Of a stretch of 64,000 bases of DNA, positions 37,297 to 43,886 are shown one piece after another. Where the stretch lies: assembly GCA_965224735.1 (NCBI GenBank), contig OZ245059.1, forward strand, positions 372,001 to 436,000, given 5' to 3'. This stretch comes from Robiginitomaculum_A sp036478535. GTDB lineage: Bacteria; Pseudomonadota; Alphaproteobacteria; Caulobacterales; Maricaulaceae. The notes under the pieces are model-generated. The model saw only the letters and a program-made list of their open reading frames with translations. It searched no databases and had not been told where the DNA came from. Positions within the stretch are counted from its first letter, which is position 1, and each line of letters begins with the position of its first letter. The translations under genes were made by a program, and so were the position numbers.

Positions 37297-37613
37297 TGTA
37301 TAAGTTCATGTGTTTTGAGACTCATCCGCCATTTGGGTGTTTTGGATATACTCCATTGGCGTTAGTCCTGCAAGGGCGTGATGTGGTCTGTATGTATTGT
37401 ACTTTTGCACGGCCTTTTTTAGCTCGAACCGCATGGCTCCGATGCTGTCGGCCAGGAGGTCTCGGCGGTAATAGAATTCTTCCTTAAAGGTTCTGTTTCC
37501 GCGCTCGACACCGCCGTTATAGGTTGGCCTGCTGGGCGGCAAGACGATGAGTGGAATGTTTACATCTTCACAGGCCTGTTCAAATTCTGCCATGAATTCC
37601 GAGCCGCCATCCC
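37297..37613 (-). mobile_element. Element A copy 3, C-terminal end fragment
   Basis: It starts TGTATAAGTTCATGTG and encodes, on the minus strand, NRTFKEEFYYRRDLLADSIG and YRPHHALAGLTPMEYIQN, then PSRPTYNGG. It stops at 37613, where unrelated GC-richer DNA begins. Terminal part of the transposase only. Confidence 0.83.
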
Positions 37614-37693
37614 CTTGCGTCCCCGTACGCGCTGGGGCACGCGCGGCGTTGCGTTGAGCATATATTTCCCCGTTATTTCCCGCTATTTTCTTA

Positions 37694-37722
37694 TTGACAA
37701 TATAGGGCAACTGCCCTATATT
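37694..37722 (+). promoter_or_regulatory. Sigma-70 promoter filled by a perfect palindromic operator
   Basis: The -35 box is TTGACA (37694-37699) and the -10 box TATATT (37717-37722), with exactly 17 bp between. The arms AATATAGGGC (37699-37708) and GCCCTATATT (37713-37722) are perfect inverted repeats around AACT. A bound dimer would cover the promoter completely. It drives the two small genes at 37769 and 37933. Confidence 0.75.
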
Positions 37723-37768
37723 TTTGATAGTCAAGAGGCACCACGCCTCACCAGAAAAGGAGACTGAA

Positions 37769-37933
37769 ATGAAAAGTATAGAGAAACCGCTTATGGACAC
37801 TAAAATCCAGGCAGAAATTGCCAAACTTATGGCCGAAACCGCTAAAATTAATTCAGAAAATCGTTGGTACCCGCTGATTGTTGGCTCAACCGCGACCTTA
37901 GCCATTGTGGCTATTGTTAAGATGTTTTTATAA
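37769..37933 (+). CDS. Small membrane protein, prophage-like
   Basis: 54 residues from the ATG at 37769, which has a clear AAAGGAGA Shine-Dalgarno. An amphipathic N-terminal helix (DTKIQAEIAKLMAETAKINS) leads to a single C-terminal membrane span (WYPLIVGSTATLAIVAIVKM). Such helix-plus-TM microproteins are common in prophages and integrative elements of alphaproteobacteria, but I cannot name a family. The stop overlaps the start of the next HTH gene (TAATG). Confidence 0.6.
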   Translation: MKSIEKPLMDTKIQAEIAKLMAETAKINSENRWYPLIVGSTATLAIVAIVKMFL

Positions 37934-38151
37934 TGATGAGCGGTAAAGAAGTGAGAGAGGCTCGGCTTAGTCTGGGTCTTTCTTTATCCGATATGGCGCT
38001 TATGCTTGGTTATAAGAGCCAAAAAACCCAAAACCTGCGCACGATGCAAAACGATTTAGAAAACGGCTCCCGAAACACAAGAGAACCCCAAAAACGGCTT
38101 ATTGATGCGTATATGTCTGGCTATAAACCAACTGATTGGCCTAAAGATTAA
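37933..38151 (+). CDS. Small XRE-like helix-turn-helix protein
   Basis: 72 residues. GKEVREARLSLGLSLSDMAL followed by MLGYKSQKTQNLRTMQNDLE is the recognisable HTH of the Cro/C1 (XRE) type: two-helix start, LxxMAxxLG core and recognition-helix region. The gene is translationally coupled to the upstream microprotein. It is a candidate repressor for the palindromic operator at 37694-37722, but so are the two other HTH-like genes nearby. Confidence 0.6.
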   Translation: MMSGKEVREARLSLGLSLSDMALMLGYKSQKTQNLRTMQNDLENGSRNTREPQKRLIDAYMSGYKPTDWPKD

Positions 38152-38385
38152 TACAAGCCCCACTTTTTTGAAAATAATGCTAATTTATGCGGCTGATTTA
38201 TCAAGCTCACTTAGTGTTTCAATCTTTAGACATAGCAAGCCACCTCAAGAATTACCTTATTTTTAAAGAACAGTCAAGCCCTTATTTAACTTTTTTCCCC
38301 TTTTTGTGGCAGCCAGACAGTTACCGAAATTAAAACCTGCAAGAAATCAACAAACTTGCGCGGGGCGTTTTGCGCGAATAACACG

Positions 38386-38580
38386 TTAGGACATGTCCAC
38401 TTTGCCTTTGTCCATCCATATAAGGGTGTTCCAAAAACGGTTGGGTATGGGGCTTATTTCGCCGGATATATGCCGAGAAATCGTGCCAGGGTCAACGTCG
38501 ACTAAAGGGTGCAGAGCAAATTTTCGTTGCGAGAGGCCAAGAGCCTTAATCTTGGCTGCGTATTTTTTATTGTGTTCCAT
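38386..38580 (-). CDS. Small HTH protein, prophage-regulator-like
   Basis: 64 residues. KIKALGLSQRKFALHPLVDV then DPGTISRHISGE has the spacing of an XRE-like HTH, and a C-terminal IPNRFWNTLIWMDKG follows. The ATG lies inside the first of three 16-bp tandem units (38566-38613), so the upstream untranslated region is built from repeats of the start region. Function as a repressor is inferred. Confidence 0.5.
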   Translation of the reverse strand: MEHNKKYAAKIKALGLSQRKFALHPLVDVDPGTISRHISGEISPIPNRFWNTLIWMDKGKVDMS

Positions 38581-38613
38581 GTTTATTGTGTCCCCTGTTT
38601 ATTGTGTTTTATG
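38566..38613. repeat. 16-bp tandem repeat x3 at the start of an HTH gene
   Basis: Units TTTATTGTGTTCCATG, TTTATTGTGTCCCCTG and TTTATTGTGTTTTATG run without a gap. The first holds the start codon of the minus-strand HTH gene. Confidence 0.85.
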
Positions 38614-38762
38614 TTAATGCTTGCTTGAAAAGAGGTGTGTTATCTATTATATATCTTGTGCGGGAGGTCTTTCGACCCCCCTGTGATTTACTTTTTATGA
38701 CTGTTAATCTTTGAAAGTAACCACCACAAGAGTAGTATAATGATAAACAACACCTCCTTTCT

Positions 38763-38798
38763 GGTTGTTCGGCGGGGCGAATTCCCCTCCGATAACCA
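38763..38798. promoter_or_regulatory. Long imperfect hairpin
   Basis: GGTTGTTCGGCGGGGCGAAT followed by TCCCCTCCGATAACC can fold into a stem with GGTT/AACC, TCGG/CCGA and GGGG/CCCC segments. It sits between the divergent HTH genes. It could be a terminator or a leader structure; there is no U-tract on either strand. Confidence 0.4.
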
Positions 38799-38813
38799 TT
38801 TTATAACACAAAG

Positions 38814-38830
38814 TATTGCGTCACGCAATA
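38814..38830. promoter_or_regulatory. Perfect palindrome, possible operator
   Basis: TATTGCGT-C-ACGCAATA is an exact 8-bp inverted repeat around one base, 37 bp upstream of the HTH gene at 38867. Its small size and position fit an autoregulatory Cro/CI-type operator. Confidence 0.6.
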
Positions 38831-38866
38831 GTAAACGTTGTTTTTATTCAAAAAAAAGATGATTTA

Positions 38867-39103
38867 ATGTCGAAAAAAAATTTAACTCCAAGCGCTATCA
38901 AGGATGCGCGCAAACGCCTTGGCCTATCGCGGGTGGAATTTGGCCGAGCCCTTGGCTTTGGCGGTAATAACAACACGCTCAACAAGGCTATTTATGTGCT
39001 AGAAACAGACGCCGCCAGGCCCTTGCGACGAGAAAAGCAAGAAATCCTATTCGGATTATTAACAGATATTGAATTCGCAAGCCCCCAGCCTATAAGCCCC
39101 TAA
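38867..39103 (+). CDS. Small XRE-like HTH protein
   Basis: 78 residues from the ATG at 38867, preferred over an upstream TTG that would lie in the palindrome. LTPSAIKDARKRLGLSRVEF then GRALGFGGNNNTLNKAIYVLE has the XRE HTH spacing, and a positively charged ARPLRREKQEILFGL region follows. With the genes at 37933 and 38386 it makes three small HTH proteins within 1.2 kb, likely a residual phage or integrative-element control region. Shine-Dalgarno weak. Confidence 0.55.
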   Translation: MSKKNLTPSAIKDARKRLGLSRVEFGRALGFGGNNNTLNKAIYVLETDAARPLRREKQEILFGLLTDIEFASPQPISP

Positions 39104-39135
39104 TTTTAATTAAAATAAAAACAGATATACTCCCA

Positions 39136-40041
39136 CTACTCCATAACCCGAAATTCTTCATCTGAAATTATTCGGAAGTTGTCGGTTACGGTGTCTCGGA
39201 AATTTCTCCATTGTTTGGGTATGGTTTCTCGTAAGAATTTTAGTATTGCATGGCCAAATTTCGTAAATGTCGGGTAGAACCTGTTATGTGTCACACATCG
39301 ATGCATGACGCCCCAAAGCCGCTCAATAGCATTTAGATGCGGGCAATATGTTGGCAGCCAGATTGGTTTTATTTTACAATCTTTGCGCTCTAGCCACTGT
39401 CTTACCTTGGCGGAGCGGTGATAAGGCGCATTATCCAAGATCAAGTAGATACGCTTTTTATCCAGATTGCGTGCCTCCAATTTCTCAAATAATTGAATGG
39501 CGTTGTCACTATCAACCCGGTCCACATCCATAAAGGGTGTGTCAAAATTCTCCAGATTAACCGCTGCGTGAATATTGACCCGCCTGCGCCCCGAGCTCCG
39601 CTTGATGGCCGTATTGCTGCCTTTACGCATCCAACCGTGGCCGCGTCTTGACTGATGTTCAGGGTGCACAGCATCACAGAAATATACCGTCTCATCAAGC
39701 GTTAAGCCGTTCAAGAGCTGCTGATAATTCTCTATAAATTCAGCCTGTGCCTGCTCGTTAGTATGAGCTGGTAAAGGCGTAGGCTTTTTGTATTCAAAAC
39801 CCAAACGATGCAGTAATTTGATACAGCCAGACTTGGAATAATCGACTTGCCAGTTGTGCCAGATAAAGGCGCGAACCTCGTGTACATTCTGACAGACACG
39901 AGCCTCCAACCAAGACACAAGAACCGTTTCTATGTCCACACTCAATTTGGAGAAACCACCCTTGTAATCAAAGCTCGCCATCAGCTCGAAACCACCCTCG
40001 GCATATTTTTTGTACCAAGTGCGGATTGTATCATCATGCAT
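39136..40041 (-). pseudogene. IS630-family transposase, N-terminally truncated
   Basis: The 301-residue frame keeps the whole DDE domain: VYFCDAVHPEHQSRRGHGW, RIYLILDNAPYHRSAKV and LPTYCPHLNAIERLWGVMH. It starts at MHDDTIRTWYKKYAEGG, which in intact relatives is preceded by roughly 40-50 HTH residues. Those are absent because an element A fragment adjoins at 40040. The right-end sequence also occurs at 37249-37296. It may still be translated but probably cannot bind its ends. Confidence 0.8.
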
Positions 40042-40207
40042 AAGTTCATATAGATGTGAGGCTTTTTAGGTTTGCTTTATTTAAGTTGCTTCCGCCATGT
40101 TGGGTTTGTTACGAACCAAACTGGAGGAAGCAGCTATGCAAATCAAATATCTACACCCGAATATCTATAAACTGTACGCTTGGGCGCGTACACAAGAATG
40201 TCTGGAT
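40040..40207 (+). mobile_element. Element A copy 4, terminal fragment
   Basis: CATAAGTTCATATAGATGTG ... through HPNIYKLYAWARTQECLD matches the start of element A (single PNIY unit). It diverges at about 40207. The remaining 92 bp before the HlyD gene stop show nothing that I recognise. Confidence 0.8.
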
Positions 40208-40299
40208 TCCAAGGCGTAAGCCCGAAAAGAGCAGGAGCATGGACGGGATAATTCAGGGAGGTCTAAATTCTAGGGGTTTCCAATCGTTCGGTTGTGAAG

Positions 40300-41535
40300 C
40301 TACCCCCGTCGGAGGGTGAGGAGCGGGTCTAACATCCATTGCATGAGAGTTCGGCGATCAACAATGAGGTCTCCTTGCAGGGTCATGCCTGATTTGAGAG
40401 GAACTTCTTTACCATAGGCGGTGACAGATTGTTTATAAAGGCCAACAGTTACACGAAAAACCGATTGTTCGTAAGGAATGGGAGCATCAAGTTCACCGGG
40501 TCGATAGGGCGAGGTAGATACAGTTTTGATGATGCCTTTTTGAACTCCAAATTTTTGGTAAGGAAACGCATCAACGAGCAGATTTACCTCCTGCCCTGGT
40601 TCAAGGAAACCAGCTGAGCGAGATGGTGCTAGCAAGTGGACAACTAACTCTGATCCTGTGGGGATAATCATGACAATGGGGGCGTTTGGTGAAATGCTTT
40701 GCCCGACTGTGCCTTGCAAAGCTGTAACTGTACCTGATAACGGACTCCGAACTAGATATTGCCGTGTGGCTTCCAAACCAGCTCGGCTATCTTCAAGTTG
40801 ACTAATTTGTACACGGATTTGAGAAAGGTCTCTGTCTTCGGTGTTATTTAGACTGGATAATGTATGGCGAACTTCTGTGAGTGTACCTTGCCGCGTAATA
40901 ATTTGCTGATTAATGCCTTCAATACTTAACCGCTGCGTTATGTCATTCGAGCGAGCATTGTCGAGCTCTAATTGTGACGTTACTTCTTGCTTGGTTAATC
41001 GCTCAAACTTGCCCAATTGTTGCGAGGCGATTTCAACGGCTTTTAATTGTAGGGTTTTACGAGTTTTCAATCCCTTCAGTTCACGTTCATAATTGGTAAC
41101 TTGGGAATTTAGCCGCTCATGTTCTTGTTGGTAGCGGGTTTTAATATTGGCAATTTGTTCACTTAATTCTGACAGGCGAACATCAATGCTTGCAATGCGC
41201 TGCTCTCCAACAAACCCGCTTTCCGTTTCTGTATCAACCCGGCTTTCAAACAAAGGCGTGCCAGCTTCTACAGTATCGCCTTCATTGACAAATACCTGTA
41301 TGAGCCGCCCTCCTTGGTCGGCTCTAACAATGGATAGTCCGCTTGATGGAGCCAAATAACCAAGAACGGTTTCCTTGCGTTTATACTCACCCGTCACTAA
41401 AAATCCGACAAGCGCCAATGTTATGACAAAAAACACGCCTGTGATAACATAAAACCCGACAGGCTGCACGAGGATGACCTCCCCGTGTAACTTCTGGCGT
41501 TTGTGGTCTATAGATTCTTGGCGAAAAAGGGACAT
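40300..41535 (-). CDS. HlyD-family membrane fusion protein of a peptide (bacteriocin-type) exporter
   Basis: 411 residues. The N-terminus (SLFRQESIDHKRQKLHGEVI) closely follows CvaA/RaxA-type adaptors of colicin V-like exporters, and a single TM segment follows (residues 27-49). Then come a lipoyl half-motif, a long coiled-coil hairpin (about residues 110-230), the second lipoyl half (YLVRSPLSGTVTALQGTVGQ) and a beta-barrel C-terminus. It would bridge the inner-membrane ABC exporter to a TolC-like channel; no TolC gene is in the window. It is on the minus strand, convergent in organisation with the GG-peptide genes and divergent from the C39 ABC exporter at 43887. Confidence 0.88.
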   Translation of the reverse strand: MSLFRQESIDHKRQKLHGEVILVQPVGFYVITGVFFVITLALVGFLVTGEYKRKETVLGYLAPSSGLSIVRADQGGRLIQVFVNEGDTVEAGTPLFESRVDTETESGFVGEQRIASIDVRLSELSEQIANIKTRYQQEHERLNSQVTNYERELKGLKTRKTLQLKAVEIASQQLGKFERLTKQEVTSQLELDNARSNDITQRLSIEGINQQIITRQGTLTEVRHTLSSLNNTEDRDLSQIRVQISQLEDSRAGLEATRQYLVRSPLSGTVTALQGTVGQSISPNAPIVMIIPTGSELVVHLLAPSRSAGFLEPGQEVNLLVDAFPYQKFGVQKGIIKTVSTSPYRPGELDAPIPYEQSVFRVTVGLYKQSVTAYGKEVPLKSGMTLQGDLIVDRRTLMQWMLDPLLTLRRG

Positions 41536-41582
41536 TGAAATAAAACTTTAATTCTTTGGTAAACTCTAAATGTGAAAGTAAC

Positions 41583-41637
41583 ACTTTGGAGGAATTATTT
41601 GCACTCAACAGATTCAGGTTGAGCAGGAAAACCAAAG
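41583..41637. repeat. Copy 1 of a ~54-bp 3'-end repeat
   Basis: ACTTTGGAGGAATTATTTGC ... GAAAACCAAAG recurs at 42681-42735. On the minus strand it encodes the last 13 residues (FGFPAQPESVECK) of two otherwise unrelated proteins plus their stop and downstream bases. Confidence 0.85.
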
Positions 41638-42053
41638 ATTTCGATCAGTTGGGATGAATTATTTTTCTTGCGAGTAACTTTTAGTGTTAGGCTAAAATCC
41701 TCTAGTACATCGATTGTTGCAATAAAATCTTGAGGGTTTCGTGCCGACCATTCGCGAGCAAAACTCTGGTCAGTGTTGGGTGGTTTGTCTAAAGTGTCAG
41801 GTATGTTATTATAAGTTGCCATGCAACCATTTCGTTCAACCCGAATACCTTCTCTAAAAAAAGAAGCTATATTGACCGACCTGCTGCTAGTATTTGGTGG
41901 AATATTAAAAGTTAACTCACCAGAGGTTATTATTATGGAGTGCTGTGTGTGATTGACAAATTGGACATTCGGATATATTTGACATCCAGTGATCAGTAGA
42001 GCAATTCCACAAAGGAAAACTTTCTTTACTGAATGCCAGTTCAATAATGGCAT
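41595..42053 (-). CDS. Putative lipoprotein in the GG-peptide locus
   Basis: 152 residues from the ATG at 42053; the longer open frame runs back into the GG-leader gene. The signal sequence ends in a lipobox (ALLITGC, Cys about residue 23). The mature part begins QIYPNVQFVNHTQHSIIIT and looks beta-rich. I do not recognise a family. The C-terminal FGFPAQPESVECK is shared, at DNA level too, with the small membrane protein at 42692, so the gene ends were fused by recombination. The start lies 1 nt after the stop of the upstream GG-leader gene, so co-translation is likely. It could be an immunity or envelope partner. Confidence 0.68.
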   Translation of the reverse strand: MPLLNWHSVKKVFLCGIALLITGCQIYPNVQFVNHTQHSIIITSGELTFNIPPNTSSRSVNIASFFREGIRVERNGCMATYNNIPDTLDKPPNTDQSFAREWSARNPQDFIATIDVLEDFSLTLKVTRKKNNSSQLIEIFGFPAQPESVECK

Positions 42054-42054
42054 G

Positions 42055-42546
42055 CTAAAATGGAGTTGGTGGATTTGAATATGGGCCCCTTTCCATAGGG
42101 TTTCCTTCGCCGAAAGGACTGCCTCCATTAATTCCAGCTAAAATGGCTCCGCCAGCCCAAGCTATCAAATAAAACGGCCCGAGCATATTTGATTGTTTAG
42201 TATGAGCATTTTCGTGAGCTATTGTGCCTGGCTTACCCGTAAGTCCCACGCTATAAATTTGAACATTGCCTAATGTGAGAGCTGAACCTGATACCATGAG
42301 TGGATTGTTACCAAACTGTATGGTAGACCCGCTGATGGAAATTGTGGCGTCACCGTTCCCAAATGCATGATCTATTGCAAATCCTGTGAAGCCAATTCCG
42401 AGTCCAATCACTGAATTAACTCCTCCCCAAATTGCGCCGCCTATATCTCCTAATATACCAGCCGCTAACAAAGATGGATCATGCTGCCCATTAATATGTC
42501 CACCACTTACACATTTCATTTCTGCTAAACTAAGATCCCGTATCAT
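42055..42546 (-). CDS. Double-glycine-leader protein with an HExxH motif
   Basis: 163 residues. The leader MIRDLSLAEMKCVSGG is a canonical double-glycine type (cleavage after residue 16) and nearly identical to the leader at 43311. The mature part is Gly rich: an amphipathic first half (GDIGGAIWGGVNSVIGLGIG), a polar beta-like middle, then GTIAHENAHTKQSNMLGPFY and a hydrophobic GGAILAGINGG tail. HENAH at residues 111-115 fits the HExxH zinc motif and sits in a context (HExxHxxQSxxLGPxYL) seen in other bacterial proteins. A strong AGGAGG Shine-Dalgarno precedes the ATG. I infer export by the adjacent C39 exporter. It could be a secreted protease-like toxin. Confidence 0.75.
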   Translation of the reverse strand: MIRDLSLAEMKCVSGGHINGQHDPSLLAAGILGDIGGAIWGGVNSVIGLGIGFTGFAIDHAFGNGDATISISGSTIQFGNNPLMVSGSALTLGNVQIYSVGLTGKPGTIAHENAHTKQSNMLGPFYLIAWAGGAILAGINGGSPFGEGNPMERGPYSNPPTPF

Positions 42547-42625
42547 AAATTCCTCCTAGGTTGAGTTCACACGGTACATTCTCTATAGCACAGTTTTAGG
42601 AAAAATCTAGCATTAAGAGTACAAA
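42547..42625 (-). promoter_or_regulatory. GG-leader gene promoter, type 1, copy A
   Basis: On the minus strand: GCTAGATTTTTCCTAAAACT then GTGCTATAGAGAATG, a GTGTGAACTCAAC segment, and AGGAGGAATTT before the ATG. The same order occurs at 43752-43825. A plausible extended -10 is TGTGCTATAG with -35-like TAGATT 16 bp upstream. Confidence 0.6.
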
Positions 42626-42691
42626 GGGTTATGATGCAAAAAGCGTTGTGTTAGCGCGAATGGCCAAAATTAAAAGAATACTTTGGAGGAA

Positions 42692-42928
42692 TTATTTGCA
42701 CTCAACAGATTCAGGTTGAGCAGGAAAACCAAAGGCTTTACGGCCAAAACCGCTTAAAGCGTTTTTCATTTTACCCCAGAAACCACCTTGTCTTTGTGCC
42801 ATTCCCATAGCAGCATACACATTTCCAAAGCCTTTGAGCACGAAAATGAATTGAGAAAGTAGTATTATGAAAAATAAAACGATCATACTTCCTACTAAGA
42901 TCCTTAATGGGGTGGGCTGGTTTTTCAT
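42692..42928 (-). CDS. Small single-span membrane protein with recombined ends
   Basis: 78 residues from the ATG at 42928 (an upstream TTG is possible). One strong TM segment (LRILVGSMIVLFFIILLSQF) follows a short cytoplasmic N-terminus. The next part, GGFWGKMKNALSGFGRKA, resembles GLWGKMKNAFSGSGDNK inside the GG peptide at 43311. The final FGFPAQPESVECK is identical to the end of the lipoprotein at 41595. The protein therefore looks like a mosaic of neighbouring genes. A role as immunity protein for the GG peptides is possible but unproven. Confidence 0.62.
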   Translation of the reverse strand: MKNQPTPLRILVGSMIVLFFIILLSQFIFVLKGFGNVYAAMGMAQRQGGFWGKMKNALSGFGRKAFGFPAQPESVECK

Positions 42929-42944
42929 TATCAAACTCTTTTAC

Positions 42945-43223
42945 TCAATGAAAAATTAACCAAAGTATATTCACTAGTACTGAGCCCAAAAAAACGTAGC
43001 AAACTCCAGCGATTAACATAGCCTCGTTGTTTCGCACCCTTGAAAAAAACTTTAGATATAAAATCGCGAATGATGAAAAAGATAGGATCATTGTTAGAGA
43101 ATTTACAGCATCTATGTGGCCTTTAAAAAGTAGAAGTATAGAAATGAAAACTGCAATAAAATAAATTGAAACAGGGACAAGGGCCTCTAGAAACATTTGT
43201 CGTACATCTTTGCCAGATTTCAT
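42945..43223 (-). CDS. Small polytopic membrane protein, possible immunity protein
   Basis: 92 residues from MKSGKDVRQMF at 43223; a frame extension to 43274 adds 17 residues without a better Shine-Dalgarno. Three hydrophobic spans: VPVSIYFIAVFISILLLF, LTMILSFSSFAILYL and MLIAGVCYVFLGSVLVNILWL. It lies directly downstream of the GG peptide gene at 43311, where bacteriocin immunity genes are commonly found. No sequence family recognised. Confidence 0.55.
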   Translation of the reverse strand: MKSGKDVRQMFLEALVPVSIYFIAVFISILLLFKGHIDAVNSLTMILSFSSFAILYLKFFSRVRNNEAMLIAGVCYVFLGSVLVNILWLIFH

Positions 43224-43270
43224 CTTAATGACCAGCTTATTAATTGTGAAGATAAGTCCCGTACCTCTTT

Positions 43271-43298
43271 GCATAGGATACGGGGCATGGGATACGGG
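43271..43298. repeat. 14-bp tandem duplication
   Basis: GCATAGGATACGGG is followed directly by GCATGGGATACGGG, between the GG peptide gene and its downstream membrane protein gene. Confidence 0.75.
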
Positions 43299-43310
43299 GT
43301 TTTATTACAT

Positions 43311-43751
43311 TCATTGCTTTACACTACCACAAGCGGCACCCGCAGAATTCGCGAATAATCCTACCATACTTGTACCAAAAGCAAAACTAAACGCAGCTAC
43401 CGAAGTTCCACCTGTTATTGGGGCGGTTAGTGTAGCAATGGTTGCAAGGGCGCCAATACCTGCAAGCGCAAGTCCTCCATACTGCACCCCCTTACAAAAA
43501 TCTTCGTTTGCTTGGTTAGGGTTGTAAGGTTTGTTATCACCAGAACCGCTGAAAGCGTTTTTCATTTTACCCCAGAGACCACTTTTCTTGGTGCCAGTTG
43601 AGACCACTTCGTCTCCGCCTCCGTACAGAGGAGGTCGATACGGATCTACGAAGCGGGAGTGTTGCTCATCGTCCATGATACCAGGTAGTTTCTCATGAAA
43701 ATACCCACCACTTACACATTTCATTTCTTCTAAACTAAGATCCCGTATCAT
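43311..43751 (-). CDS. Double-glycine-leader bacteriocin-like peptide
   Basis: 146 residues. The leader MIRDLSLEEMKCVSGG predicts C39 cleavage after residue 16, leaving about 130 residues. The mature part has a polar N-terminal half (GLWGKMKNAFSGSGDNK) and a hydrophobic Ala/Gly/Thr-rich C-terminal half (YGGLALAGIGALATIATLTA ... FAFGTSMVGLFANSAG), with two Cys that could form a disulfide. This resembles large pore-forming class II microcins or bacteriocins. AGGAGG Shine-Dalgarno. It is divergent from the C39 ABC exporter (135 bp apart), with putative membrane partners downstream. Confidence 0.78.
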   Translation of the reverse strand: MIRDLSLEEMKCVSGGYFHEKLPGIMDDEQHSRFVDPYRPPLYGGGDEVVSTGTKKSGLWGKMKNAFSGSGDNKPYNPNQANEDFCKGVQYGGLALAGIGALATIATLTAPITGGTSVAAFSFAFGTSMVGLFANSAGAACGSVKQ

Positions 43752-43886
43752 AAATTCCTCCTAGTTGAGTTCACACGATACATCTCCTATAGCACAGTTT
43801 TAGAAAAAGTCTAGCATTCAATTGACAAAGTGTTATGACGCTAAAGGTGTTTGTGACAACTTTACGGCTTTTGGGAATATCAATAT
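43752..43886. promoter_or_regulatory. Divergent control region between GG peptide and exporter
   Basis: The minus-strand half carries the conserved type 1 promoter (GCTAGACTTTTTCTAAAACT, then GTGCTATAGG) and leader shared with 42547-42625. The plus-strand half leads to the exporter ATG at 43887. Both directions would be expressed together. Confidence 0.55.

Noticed and set aside
40056..40319. An 87-codon plus-strand frame starting in element A copy 4
   Set aside because: It runs from IS DNA into unrelated bases and the antisense of the HlyD gene, so it is a junction artefact.
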